Source of the DNA: Cololabis saira
Lineage: Eukaryota; Chordata; Actinopteri; Beloniformes; Belonidae
Direction: 5' to 3'
NCBI RefSeq assembly: GCF_033807715.1
Contig: NC_084591.1
Span: 49,974,115-50,038,114, forward strand
Length of the DNA stretch: 64,000 nt
The position numbers and the translations under genes are program-made. Within the stretch, counting starts at the first letter, position 1; each line of letters opens with the position of its first letter. A model generated the notes under the pieces. The model was given only the letters and a program-made list of their open reading frames with translations. It did no database searches and had not been told where the DNA came from. This document shows positions 33,841 through 43,209 of this stretch, one piece after another.

Positions 33841-35446
33841 CAGTGGGGAGAACAAGTATTTGATACACTGCCGATTTTGCAGGTTTTCCCAATTGAAAAG
33901 CATGTAGAAGTCTGTAATTTTTATCATAGGTACTCTTCAACTGTGAGTGATGGAATCTAAAAAAAAATCCAGAAAATCACATTGTATGCTTTTTAAGTAA
34001 TTAATTTGCATTTTATTGCATGACATAAGTATTTGATCACCTGTCAACCAGTAAGACTTCCGGCTCTCACAGACCTGTTAGTTCTTCTTTAAGAAGCCCT
34101 CCTGTTCTCCACTCATTACCTGTATTAACTGCACCTGTTTGAACTCGTTACCTGTATAAAAGACACCTGTCCACACACTCAATCAAACAAACTCCAACCT
34201 CTCCACAATGGCCAAGACCAGAGAGCTGTGTAAGGACATCAGGGATAAAATTGTAGACCTGCACAAGGCTGGGATGGGCTACAGGACAATAGGCAAGCAG
34301 CTTGGTGAGAAGGCAACAACTGTTGGCGCAATTATTAGAAAATGGAAGAAGTTCAAGATGACGGTTAATCTCCCTCGGTCTGGGGCTCCATGCAAAATCT
34401 CACCTCGTGGGGCATCAATGATCATGAGGAAGGTGAGGGATCAGCCCAGAACTACACGACAGGACCTGGTCAATGACCTGAAGAGAGCTGGGACCACAGT
34501 CTCAAAGAAAACCATTAGTAACACACTACGCCGTCATGGATTAAAATCCTGCAGCGCACGCAAGGTCCCCCTGCTCAAGCCAGTGCATGTCAAGGCCCGT
34601 CTGAAGTTTGCCAATGACCATCTGGATGATCCAGAGGAGGAATGGGAGAAGGTCCTGTGGTCTGATGAGACTAAAATAGAGCTTTTTGGTCTAAACTCCA
34701 TTCGCCGTGTTTGGAGGAAGAAGAAGGATGAGTACAACCCCAAGAACACCATCCCAACCGTGAAGCATGGAGGTGGAAACATCATTCTTTGGGGATGCTT
34801 TTCTGCAAAGGGGACAGGACGACTGCACCGTATTGAGGGGAGGATGGATGGGGCCATGTATCGCGAGATCTTGGCCAACAACCTCCTTCCCTCAGTAAGA
34901 GCATTGAAGATGGGTCGTGGCTGGGTCTTCCAGCATGACAACGACCCGAAACACACAGCCAGGGCAACTAAGGAGTGGCTCCGTAAGAAGCATTTCAAGG
35001 TCCTGGAGTGGCCTAGCCAGTCTCCAGACCTGAACCCAATAGAAGATCTTTGGAGGGAGCTGAAAGTCCGTATTGCCCAGCAACAGCCCTGAAACCTGAA
35101 GGATCTGGAGAAGATCTGTATGGAGGAGTGGGCCAAAATCCCTGCTGCAGTGTGTGCAAACCTGGTCAAGAACTACAGGAAAGGTCTGATCTCTGTAATT
35201 GCAAACAAAGGTTTCTGTACCAAATATTAAGTTCTGTTTTTCTGATGTATCAAATACTTATGTCATGCAATAAAATGCAAATGAATTACTTAAAAATCAT
35301 ACAATGTGATTTTCTGGATTTTTTTTTTAGATTCCATCACTCACAGTTGAAGAGTACATATGATAAAAATTACAGACTTCTACATGCTTTTCAAGTGGGA
35401 AAACCTGCAAAATCGGCAGTGTATCAAATACTTGTTTTCCCCACTG
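33841..35446 (+). mobile_element. Full-length Tc1-like transposon with IR/DR ends
   Basis: 1606 bp, bounded by TA on both sides. Ends CAGTGGGGAGAACAAGTATT and the mirrored AATACTTGTTTTCCCCACTG extend about 210 bp. Each arm carries the 'aagtatttgat' direct repeat twice (outer, and near 34027 and 35240), the IR/DR arrangement of Sleeping-Beauty-type elements. Arms differ by only a few bases, so the copy is young. It sits in a lonp2 intron, antisense to the gene. Confidence 0.95.
34208..35230 (+). pseudogene. Tc1 transposase, one premature stop
   Basis: The frame starts at the ATG at 34208 and would run 340 codons to TAA at 35228-35230, the standard Tc1 length. An in-frame TGA at codon 295 (35090-35092) ends it after AQQQP. 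The remaining 45 codons ([17 protein letters not shown]... to FCTKY) are intact. Paired-like helix-turn-helix DNA binding lies in residues 20-110. The catalytic triad is Asp153 (WSDETK), Asp244 (HDNDPKH) and Glu279 (DLNPIEDLW), with 34 residues between the last two, that is DD34E. The stop falls after all catalytic residues. A single-base change from an Arg codon is the likely origin. The antisense frame at 34534-35169 is a shadow. Confidence 0.93.
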
Positions 35447-35479
35447 TACATACATCATACATATATATATATATATATA

Positions 35480-36534
35480 CAGTACTCCAGTTGTAAAAAA
35501 AACCCAGGGGGATGTTGGATTTTATCATATGGGGACAGATAATTTGTGCTGATTACAAATAATATAATAAATTACAAATAATAGCACTGACCAAAACACC
35601 TGCAGAAATACTGCAGGAATGACATAGCAGCAGTTAAATGCAGCCTTCTGTAAGCTTTAAATATCCACTGGGCTTACATCAAATACATCAAAACACAACA
35701 ATAAAAAACACTTTTCTGAACTTATCAATATGACTCTGTCCTTCACAGGATAAGTAAAATGGATCACTGCAAAAAAACTCAACATGGAGTGGAGTTTGCA
35801 TGTTCTCCCTGTGTTCCCCTGGGTAGCTAATGTGAGCTACCCTCACAAAAACATGCAACAGTCCTGGGCTACACATGCCCCCTCTGACCAACCGGGGCGC
35901 CAGATGGGGTGGGGAGGATCTGGCCGGAATAACGTGATCCTTCCACGCGCTACGTTCGGCCGGAGAATCCCCACCCTGTCTGGTGAAAAGAAGCGGTCCA
36001 TCACTCCTCAGGAATAGAAGGAGACCTGAGCCTAGTGTAGGGCCCTCCTTGGGTTGGCAGAGGGGAGCAATGCCCAGGACTGTCTAGGTATGAGCACTGG
36101 GTGATAAAATGGGGAAACAATCAGGGATAAAAAAAAGTAAAAAAAAAAAAAAAAACTCAAAATCTTAACAAGAATATTTGTCTTATTTCTAGTTAAAATG
36201 TCTCATTTTAGTAAAAAGAAATCTCATTAAACTTAAAACAAGACTCATCACTGGAAAAAACAACAATTTTCACCTGTTTCAAGTAAATTTTCACTTGAAA
36301 TAAGTAGAAAAATCTGCCATTTCTTTGCTTGTAATGAGAAGATAAATCTTGTCCCACTGGCAGATTTTCCTAATTATTTGAAAATTTACTTGAAACAGGT
36401 GAAAATTGTCAAATAAGTTATTTTTCTGGTGTTATTTTCTGGTGATGACTAAATGTTGAAATAGCAGTAAAACCACATTCATTGATGAAGGATGAAGGAT
36501 GCCATCCCCTCATCCCCCCTCAACTCCAGTACTG
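35480..36534 (-). mobile_element. hAT-type non-autonomous element (CAGTACTCCAGTTG ends)
   Basis: Ends CAGTACTCCAGTTGTA and CAACTCCAGTACTG. Flanking octamers TATATATA and AATATATA agree at seven positions. It is the longer relative of 17152-17616. The middle (about 35770-36110) contains unrelated sequence starting 'ggagtggagtttgcatgttc', a phrase typical of fish LINE/SINE-derived DNA, so it is probably a nested piece. There is no transposase frame. Confidence 0.7.
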
Positions 36535-36576
36535 AATATATACATACACACATATATATATACACACACACATATA

Positions 36577-36866
36577 TTCCTTCCTTCCTTCCTTCCTTCC
36601 TTCCTTCCTTCCTTCCTTCCTTCCTTCCTTCCTTCCTTCCTTCCTTCCTTCCTTCCTTCCTTCCTTCCTTCCTTCCTTCCTTCCTTCCTTCCTTCCTTCC
36701 TTCCTTCCTTCCTTCCTTCCTTCCTTCCTTCCTTCCTTCCTTCCTTCCTTCCTTCCTTCCTTCCTTCCTCCCTCCCTCCCTCCCTCCCTCCCTCCCTCCC
36801 TCCCTCCCTCCCTCCCTCCCTCCCTCCCTCCCTCCCTCCCTCCCTCCCTCCCTCCCTCCCTCCCTC
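36577..36866. repeat. (TTCC)n(TCCC)n tract with mini-MITE end
   Basis: About 190 bases of TTCC pass into about 100 bases of TCCC. It is closed by 'cgacccgaggacagctcaag' and GGTTAA, the right end of the mini-MITE at 12127-12232. On the lonp2 strand it is a pure GGGA/GGAA polypurine run, beginning about 200 bases after a 5' splice site. Confidence 0.95.
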
Positions 36867-37068
36867 GACCCGAGGACAGCTCAAGGGTTAAGAGCTTCCC
36901 CAACTCTCCCTCTCTGAGCAGGAAGTGTGAGGTCTCTCCCATGCTGACGCCTCTGGGGAACATGGACAGAAACCTTCCATGCACTTGTGTACCAGATCCT
37001 GCCCTCAGGCTTCTGAGCAAGGCAGCTCTTGAGAAGCTGCCCTGGGGCCTGGTCCTGCGTCCTCCTAC

Positions 37069-37154
37069 CTCCATCTCAAACAGCGGCGGTCCCAGGATGT
37101 CCTTCAGGGCGCTGAGGTCGATCACGATGGGCATCTCTGGGGGCGTGGCCTTGT
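37069..37154 (-). CDS. lonp2: lonp2 exon, linker between ATPase and protease domains
   Basis: 86-nt exon, acceptor TGTTCCCAG, donor GTAGGA. It completes an Asp codon and reads KATPPEMPIVIDLSALKDIL then GPPLFEME. The block PEMPIVID..ALKDILGPP is a strong match to vertebrate LONP2. It starts in phase 1 and ends in phase 0. A TTAA foldback element (37319-38191) lies 165 bases upstream of the acceptor. A 290-bp TTCC/TCCC tract lies 200 bases downstream of the donor. Both are strand-opposed to the gene. Confidence 0.92.
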
Positions 37155-37318
37155 CTGGGAACACACACCAATATGTGCTTTAATATGTTTCCTTTTAAAT
37201 TTAATTAAATTCATTGATGGCAACCAACAAAACAGTGTGCAGTCACTGATTAAAATGTTGTCTCTTGTACATATTCACAAAAGATCATTTTATGCTAATT
37301 AAAAGTTCAAAAGGTTAG

Positions 37319-38191
37319 TTAAAGGGAAAGTTCCGTTTTTTACAACCTGGACATTATTTCTGGCATTTTTTATGGTCGTATACTCACCCAGAAAAGTTTG
37401 GTGTCATTTGGAGTCCTTCGGAAGATATTAGGGGTTTTTTTGCGAGCCTCTTCTCCATATAACGGTAGTGAACGGGGCACAGCGGGACACAGACGATGCA
37501 GCGTCTAAATAACACATGATTGCCGCGAAACTCGTTCATTTCTTTTATGAATCACTAGATCTGCTTCCAGGACCTGTTGTCTACATCCGGGGCCATGTGT
37601 GTAACAAATAAATCAGTTTGTAAACAAGACCTCTGAACTCATGACGTCATCTCTGTGCGCGCATCCCAGACACAGCTCTGTGTACAGCTGGAGTTCACTA
37701 CTGTTAGTTTACTGATAGTTATTTGAAACATGTCTGAATATTTGTCAAATTCTGAGGTTGTGGACGACGACTTTGAATATGATGGACGTCCTTACCGTTT
37801 TGAGCCAGAGTATACGGCTGAAGAGCTCACTGAACGGAGGACAGAGTGCGCGCACAGAGATGACGTCATGCAGGTCAGAGGTCTTGTTTACAGACTCATT
37901 TCCTTGTTACACACACAGCCCCGGATGTAGACAACAGGTCCTGGAAGCAGATCTAGTGATTCATAAAATAAATGAACGAGTTTCGCGGCAATAATGTGTT
38001 ATTTAGACGCTGCATCGTCTGTGTCCCGCTGTGCCCCGTTCACTACCATTATATGGAGAAGCGGCTCGCACAAAACTCCTAATATCTTCCGAAGGACTCC
38101 AAATGACACCAAACTTTTCTGGGTGAGTATACAACCATAAAAAATGCCAGAAATAAGGTCCAGGTTGTAAAAAACTGAACTTTCCCTTTAA
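37319..38191. mobile_element. TTAA-target foldback element
   Basis: AGGGAAAGTTCCG at the left and its mirror at the right are bounded by TTAA on both sides. Arms of about 340 bp (to about 37660 and from about 37855) are inverted copies with scattered differences. A loop of about 190 bp carries a small coding-like exon (37730-37882). TTAA duplication points to the piggyBac or Kolobok superfamily. Confidence 0.85.
37730..37882 (+). CDS. Possible first exon of a transposon-borne gene (P2X7-C-like start)
   Basis: The ATG opens MSEYLSNSEVVDDDFEYDG, then RPYRFEPEYTAEELTERR, an acidic N-terminus with a 'PYRFEPEYT.EEL' motif. I associate this motif, from memory, with fish repeat-borne proteins annotated as P2X purinoceptor 7-like. 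After ...ECAHRDDVMQ comes CAG|GTCAGA, a plausible splice donor at 37877, though the open frame continues into the right arm to 37930. No zinc-binding C-terminal domain is present. It may be a relic exon of the autonomous parent and its function is unknown. Confidence 0.35.
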
Positions 38192-38326
38192 GGCAGGCCT
38201 CAACTGCAGGTGCTTTTCAAAGCTGAACCACTTTCAGAGATCTGGGAGATCACAGACATCAGGAGACGACATGATAATCATCTGAACACATGATGATTCA
38301 GTCACGCTCTGCTGCTTAAAGTAGCG

Positions 38327-39622
38327 TGTGGCAGGGCGAGTGCCACGGGGGCCCGACCGAAGGATGGAGAGACACGGAGTTTCGTGCAGACCCTTTATTT
38401 GTCACAAAACGCCACACACAGTGCAGAAGCACCTCACGCCAGCAGCTCCTCCGAACCCTCCGCTGCTGTCCAGCTCCCTTATAAGGCAGGCAGGGTGGAG
38501 AGCGCGCCACTCAGGTTGATGGGACACAGGTGCGCGTGTCCCATCCACCTCTCCACCCTGCCACACACCCCCAACGCCAACCTCGAGCCGGGTCCATCCG
38601 GCCGAGCCTACTCCCACCCCGCCCCCTCGGAGCGGGAGAGGAAGCCCGGAACCTCCCGGGCCTTCCTGGTCGGGGGGTCGTCCCCGGCGTCGGCCTGACC
38701 TGCGGTACGGTCGCGGGGGTCGCCCCCGGCGTCGGCCCGCCCGCCGTGGAAGACGCTCCTGGGGCCGGGCCCATGGTGGCCCCGGGCCAAACGGTGGCCC
38801 CGGGCCAAACGGTGCGTCCAGGACCGCCTCCCCCTCCGTGACGCAGCCCTGCGCGGGCTGCTGGTCCGCCTCCAGGACCGCCTCTTCCCCCACACTCTGC
38901 TCTGGCCGCAGGTCCGGCCCCGTCTCCGCGGGACCCGCCGTCGCGGGCAGCTGCGCCTCCGCAGCCGCCTCCCCCGCCAACTCCGCCTCCGTCTCCGCCT
39001 CCGTCCCAGGAGCCGTCGCCTGGCGGCCCGCAGCTTCTGCCTCACGGCGGGTCGGCTGCGGCGCCGCCAGCGCTGCCGCGGTGAACCTCAGACGGGGTGC
39101 AGGGATGGGTCGCTCCGCGGGTCCCGCCGCCTCGGGAGCCGTCGCTTGGCGGCCCGCAGCTTCTGCCTCTCGGCCTGTCAGCTGCGGCGCCACCCGCTCC
39201 TCCCGCGCTGCTGGCGCAGGGGTGGGTCTCCCCGCGGCCACGAGCGCTTCCATCGCGGCCAGCTGCCGCTCGCCCTGGTCCCGGAAGACGGCTGTCATGC
39301 CCGCCATGGCCTGGGCGAGCACGTCCAGGGCCCGCTCCATGCCTCTCTCGTCCGTCCTTCGAAGCCCCACGTTGGGCGCCAGATGTGGCAGGGCGAGTGC
39401 CACGGGGGCCCGACCGAAGGATGGAGAGACACGGAGTTACGTGCAGACCCTTTATTTGTCACAAAACACCACACACAGTGCAGAAGCACCTCACGCCAGC
39501 AGCTCCTCCGAACCCTCCGCTGCTGTCCAGCTCCCTTATAAGGCAGGCAGGGTGGAGAGCGCGCCACTCAGGTTGATGGGACACAGGTGCGCGTGTCCCA
39601 TCCACCTCTCCACCCTGCCACA
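38327..39622 (-). mobile_element. Compact LTR retrotransposon with tRNA-Lys primer site
   Basis: Two 239-bp LTRs (38327-38565 and 39384-39622), each TGTGGCAGGG...CCCTGCCACA, differ at about two positions. They are flanked by a perfect 5-bp duplication TAGCG (38322-38326, 39623-39627). On the minus strand each LTR has TATAAG and AATAAA. Two bases after the 5' LTR lies TGGCGCCCAACGTGGGGC (39364-39381), the primer site for tRNA-Lys1,2. A GTTGGGGG purine run precedes the 3' LTR. The inside is only 818 bp with no protease, reverse transcriptase or integrase, so it must rely on a helper element. Confidence 0.9.
38402..39340 (-). CDS. Single open frame of the compact LTR element (Gag-N-like?)
   Basis: The first internal ATG (39340), 24 bases after the primer site, starts MERALDVLAQAMAGMTAVFR, then DQGERQLAAMEALVAAGR, a likely short coiled coil. 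It is followed by Ala/Pro/Glu-rich sequence containing a 100-bp-class internal duplication (EAEAAGRQATAP twice) and an Arg/Gly-rich tail (RRAGRRRGRPPRPYRRSGR). The frame runs on through the 3' LTR to a stop at 38402, about 312 codons. It may be a remnant Gag. High GC content alone favours long open frames, so coding status is unproven. Confidence 0.45.
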   Translation of the reverse strand: MERALDVLAQAMAGMTAVFRDQGERQLAAMEALVAAGRPTPAPAAREERVAPQLTGREAEAAGRQATAPEAAGPAERPIPAPRLRFTAAALAAPQPTRREAEAAGRQATAPGTEAETEAELAGEAAAEAQLPATAGPAETGPDLRPEQSVGEEAVLEADQQPAQGCVTEGEAVLDAPFGPGPPFGPGPPWARPQERLPRRAGRRRGRPPRPYRRSGRRRGRPPDQEGPGGSGLPLPLRGGGVGVGSAGWTRLEVGVGGVWQGGEVDGTRAPVSHQPEWRALHPACLIRELDSSGGFGGAAGVRCFCTVCGVL

Positions 39623-39663
39623 TAGCGATTTCACAGCACCAGATCTACAGGCACAAGATCACA

Positions 39664-40370
39664 TATGGCGCTTTTCCACTTGTACCTACTCAGCTCGACT
39701 CTCCTCCACTCGGCCTGGTGCTTTCCCACTAGGGCTCTAACGTGCCAAGTAGATACTTTTCTGTAACTATTCTGCTGAGGTTCTAAGCTGCTGAGTCGGT
39801 TGTATCTGACATCACCACACTACAGGCCACCGATTGGTCGGGGGGTTGGAGTCAGACGTCTGAGTCAGGAGGAGGAAATCAGAGAAAGAGACTCTGACGG
39901 ATTCTGGTTCATTTTATTCACCCAGCAATGGCAGCAAAAGTCTGTTCTGGTCCAACTCTGAGGGTCAGATGTTCATAAACCTGGTGCTGAGGAGAGAATT
40001 AAAAAGGGATCTAGATGGACGATAAGGAACGACCAGATCTACCAGGAGCTCTGTCTCTTCATAGCTGCTCACGGCTCCAGCTGACTTTTCAGCAGCACAG
40101 AGACAAACTAACAAAAAAAAAGCGTCACCGCTTGAAGTTTCTTTCACTCTCATTTTTTAAATTGATATTGAACACAAGCCACAGATCCAGCAGCACATCT
40201 ATCATCTCCTCCAGGTTCTACATCTTTAGATCGTTTAGATCACACAATCAAATACGTCACAGCAGCTTCACTTCAACCTCCTACTTCTGATCCAGGTGCT
40301 GAATTGTTATGGAAAAGAAACTTGGCCAAGTTGAGTCGAGCTGAGTAGGTACTAGTGTAAAAGTGCCATA
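39664..40370. mobile_element. Complete MITE (TATGGCGCTTTTCCAC ends)
   Basis: TATGGCGCTTTTCCAC at the left and GTGTAAAAGTGCCATA at the right, with internal 'gtacctactcag' and 'ctgagtaggtac' pairing. Reference copy for 7085-7540, 15901-17693 and 25259-25600. No coding frame is visible. 40371-40732 shows nothing I recognise. Confidence 0.75.
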
Positions 40371-40740
40371 ATATTATTCTCTGCTGCTATAGATGTTAAA
40401 GCTACTGGTGGATAAGCGTTTAGGGCCTGTGGTTTAGATGTTTTGGGGACAGGCACTATGAGAGAAGATTTCCAGGTTCTAGGAACCCAGGATGTTTGAA
40501 GAGAAATGTTCAGTGATGAGTTAGTAGGTGTGTAGGTGTGTTAGTAATCTAGTTAGTCCCGTGTGTAGGTGTGAGTCTGCCAGGGCGGTGGCAGCACAAC
40601 GCTGATTCCTATGGGTCACACGCTCTGGGAAATTAAAGTCAGGTGGTGAGGATTCATATGGATGATTGAATGTGTCTTATTTGTTCAAGGGTCCGTGTGT
40701 TTTTGCTGCATCAGGGTGCAACTCTCCCGTGTGTCTAGAC

Positions 40741-41233
40741 CAGGGGTCTCAACCCGCGGCTCTAGAGCCGCATGCAGCTCTTTAGCGCCGCCCTAGTGGC
40801 TCCTGGAGCTTTTTCAAAAATGTTTGACCTTTTTTTTCTTCTTATTTTTCTTCCTTTTTCCTTACCTTTTTAATCTCGACATTTCGACTTTTTTCTTGAA
40901 ATTTTGACTTTTTTTTCTCGACATTTCAGCTTTTTTCTCAACATTTTGGCTTTTTTTCTCGACATTTCGGCTTTTTTCTCAACATTTTGACTTTTTTCTC
41001 GACATTTCGGCTTTTTTCTCGACATTTCAACTTTTTTATCAACATTTCGACTTTTTTCTCAACATTTTGACTTTTTTCTCGACATTTCAACTTTTTTCCT
41101 CAACATTTTGATTTTTTTCTCGACATTTTGCCTTTCGCCCTTTGCCTTCATTCTAAGGCTTATACAAGACATATTTGTTTTTTGTGTTTTTGGTCCAATA
41201 TGGCTCTAAAACATGTTGGGTTGCTGACCCCTG
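40741..41233. mobile_element. Complete hAT MITE, target duplication GTCTAGAC
   Basis: CAGGGGTCTCAACC to GGTTGCTGACCCCTG with perfect 8-bp duplication GTCTAGAC (40733-40740, 41234-41241). The core is a run of 'cgacatttcgactttttt' units, which makes this family prone to internal tandem growth. Relatives are at 6645-6900 and 13415-13808. Confidence 0.88.
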
Positions 41234-41661
41234 GTCTAGACTTAGAGCACACGTGGACAAGATACGGGATCACTTCCTCCCCACCTTGTCAAACTTTCTC
41301 ATGAATTATTTAAAAAATCTGTGAAACACATTTTACTATATCAATAGCTTAATAATATGATGTAAACTTCTACTTACTCACATTTGTCTTTTTTCCTAAT
41401 TTCTATACAGTATTTTAGTTTTTTCTTTCTTTCCTTTGTCTTTTCAATTTTTTTGGCTACCGGTATGTACTTTTTTCTTTTCTTTGTGTGTGTGCTAGTG
41501 TGCAGTGTGTGAGCGTGCTGTGTGCAGGAGTGTATGTGCTTGTGGCGTGTGTGTGCTGCGTATGATATGCATTTCTGTCCATGATAATGTCCATTTTTAT
41601 GCTCATTTAAGGAAGTCCTCTTGTCAAGCCCTAGAGGGTTTTTTGGACCTCCTTGCACAGA

Positions 41662-42029
41662 CAGGACTGTCTCAGAAAATTTGAATATTGTGATAAAGTT
41701 CTTTTTTTTCCTGTAATGCAATTAAAAAAACAAAAATGTCATACATTCTGGATTCATTACAAATCAACTGAAATATTGCAAGCCTTTTATTATTTTAATA
41801 TTTCTGATTATGGCTTACAGTTTAAGATTAAGATTCCCAGAATATTCTAATTTTTTGAGATAGGATATTTGAGTTTTCTTAAACTGTAAGCCATGATCAG
41901 CAATATTAAAATAATAAAAGGCTTGCAATATTTCAGTTGATTTGTAATGAATCCAGAATGTATGACATTGCTGTTTTTGTAATTGCATTACAGAAAATCA
42001 CAATATTCTAATTTTCTGAGACAGTCCTG
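41662..42029. mobile_element. Foldback Tc1/mariner-type MITE
   Basis: CAGGACTGTCTCAGAAAATT at the left and its mirror at the right. Nearly the whole 368 bp folds back on itself around 41845. TA follows the right end. The base pair before the left end is GA, a decayed TA. 41234-41660 and 42032-42540 hold no gene. Confidence 0.8.
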
Positions 42030-42544
42030 TATGCTGTCTATTGTTTTTTAATGGTAATTGTATTACTGACTTTTTAATATGTGCCAAATAAATAAACAAA
42101 CAAACAAACATGGTCTTACGGTCTTACGTTGCTGGTTGATCTATAAAGAGGATCATGTTTGCCGTTTTCCTAAATCAGAGGCGATGAGTAACCTCTTCCA
42201 ACTATTTGAATGACATCTTGCTGCAGACTGCTAGTTTATTGCTACCAGAATAAAAAAAGAAACTCGTCACCATCTCATGACTCAAAGTAAATGCTGCGAC
42301 TGACAGACACTCAGCAAACAGAGATTCTTTCTGTCTTGTGTCTACAAAAAAAAAAAGAAAAACCCTTGAAAAATGCCAAACACATAATCTGCACAAATGG
42401 TTGGAGTGGAGGAGATCTGTTACCTGGCAACGTAGTGAGCTTCCTCCAAAACACCACTGCTCACATGTTGCTGATGTTTCTGTTCTGTTCCCACTGTGTG
42501 TTTCTGTGTGTGTTCCTGCACAACCAGCAGGAGATTCAAGCTGA

Positions 42545-43142
42545 GGCCACGTTTACACGTTTACACGTAGCAAATACGGTGGGGTTTTCATGCGTTTTGG
42601 CCGTTCGTTTAAACGAAAACGAAGTTCAAAATCACCAAAAACCATAATTTCTGAAAACTCCGGCCAAAGTGGAGATTTTTAAAAACTCTGTCTTCACGTT
42701 TGCTTGTAAACGGAGAGAAACGGACATTTAGTCTTCAGAACGTCACATTATGAGGAAGAAAAGTCACCAGCGTCATGAGTGACACCTGTGTTTACAATTT
42801 GTTTGTAACCGTCAATATTTTCTTGTATTTTACCCGTTTTATATTTTAACATCACACTTAAAAGTAACTCCACTTCTCTGTCACTCCAAACGAAAGACTC
42901 TCGTTCATATTGGAAGTAACTGGAAGTTACTCGTGTCATTTGTTGATGTTTTTTTCCAGGATTCTGATTGGCTAGCATGACTTTATCTTCTCGTTACACT
43001 GCCCCCTGTAGGTTTGGCTGCTCATAGCACGTGTTTAAATCAAGAGATTTTGAAAACAATCTGATGTAAATTATGGTATTTTTCAAAACGTAGAGAGGGA
43101 AATATCCGTTTTTGTAAATACCCGGCTTGTGTAAACGTGGCC
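42545..43142. mobile_element. MITE (GGCCACGTTTACAC ends), TGA on both sides
   Basis: Second complete copy of the family at 18495-19144. The 3-bp flanks TGA/TGA fit a TNA-type duplication. 'gcgttttggccgttcgttta' and the mirrored arms match the first copy. Confidence 0.75.
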
Positions 43143-43209
43143 TGAAGGTTGTGCTGCACAACGACCAGGAGATGTGCTTCAAGCTAACGATTGTGCTGCA
43201 GACAAATAA

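Noticed and set aside
34534..35169. 211-codon antisense frame in the Tc1 element
   Set aside because: Shadow of the transposase on the opposite strand with no recognisable motifs of its own.
36492..37164. Frames of poly-(FLPS) and poly-(GRKE), one running into a lonp2 exon
   Set aside because: Translation of TTCC/TCCC repeats; the lonp2 exon is bounded by good splice sites at 37068 and 37155.
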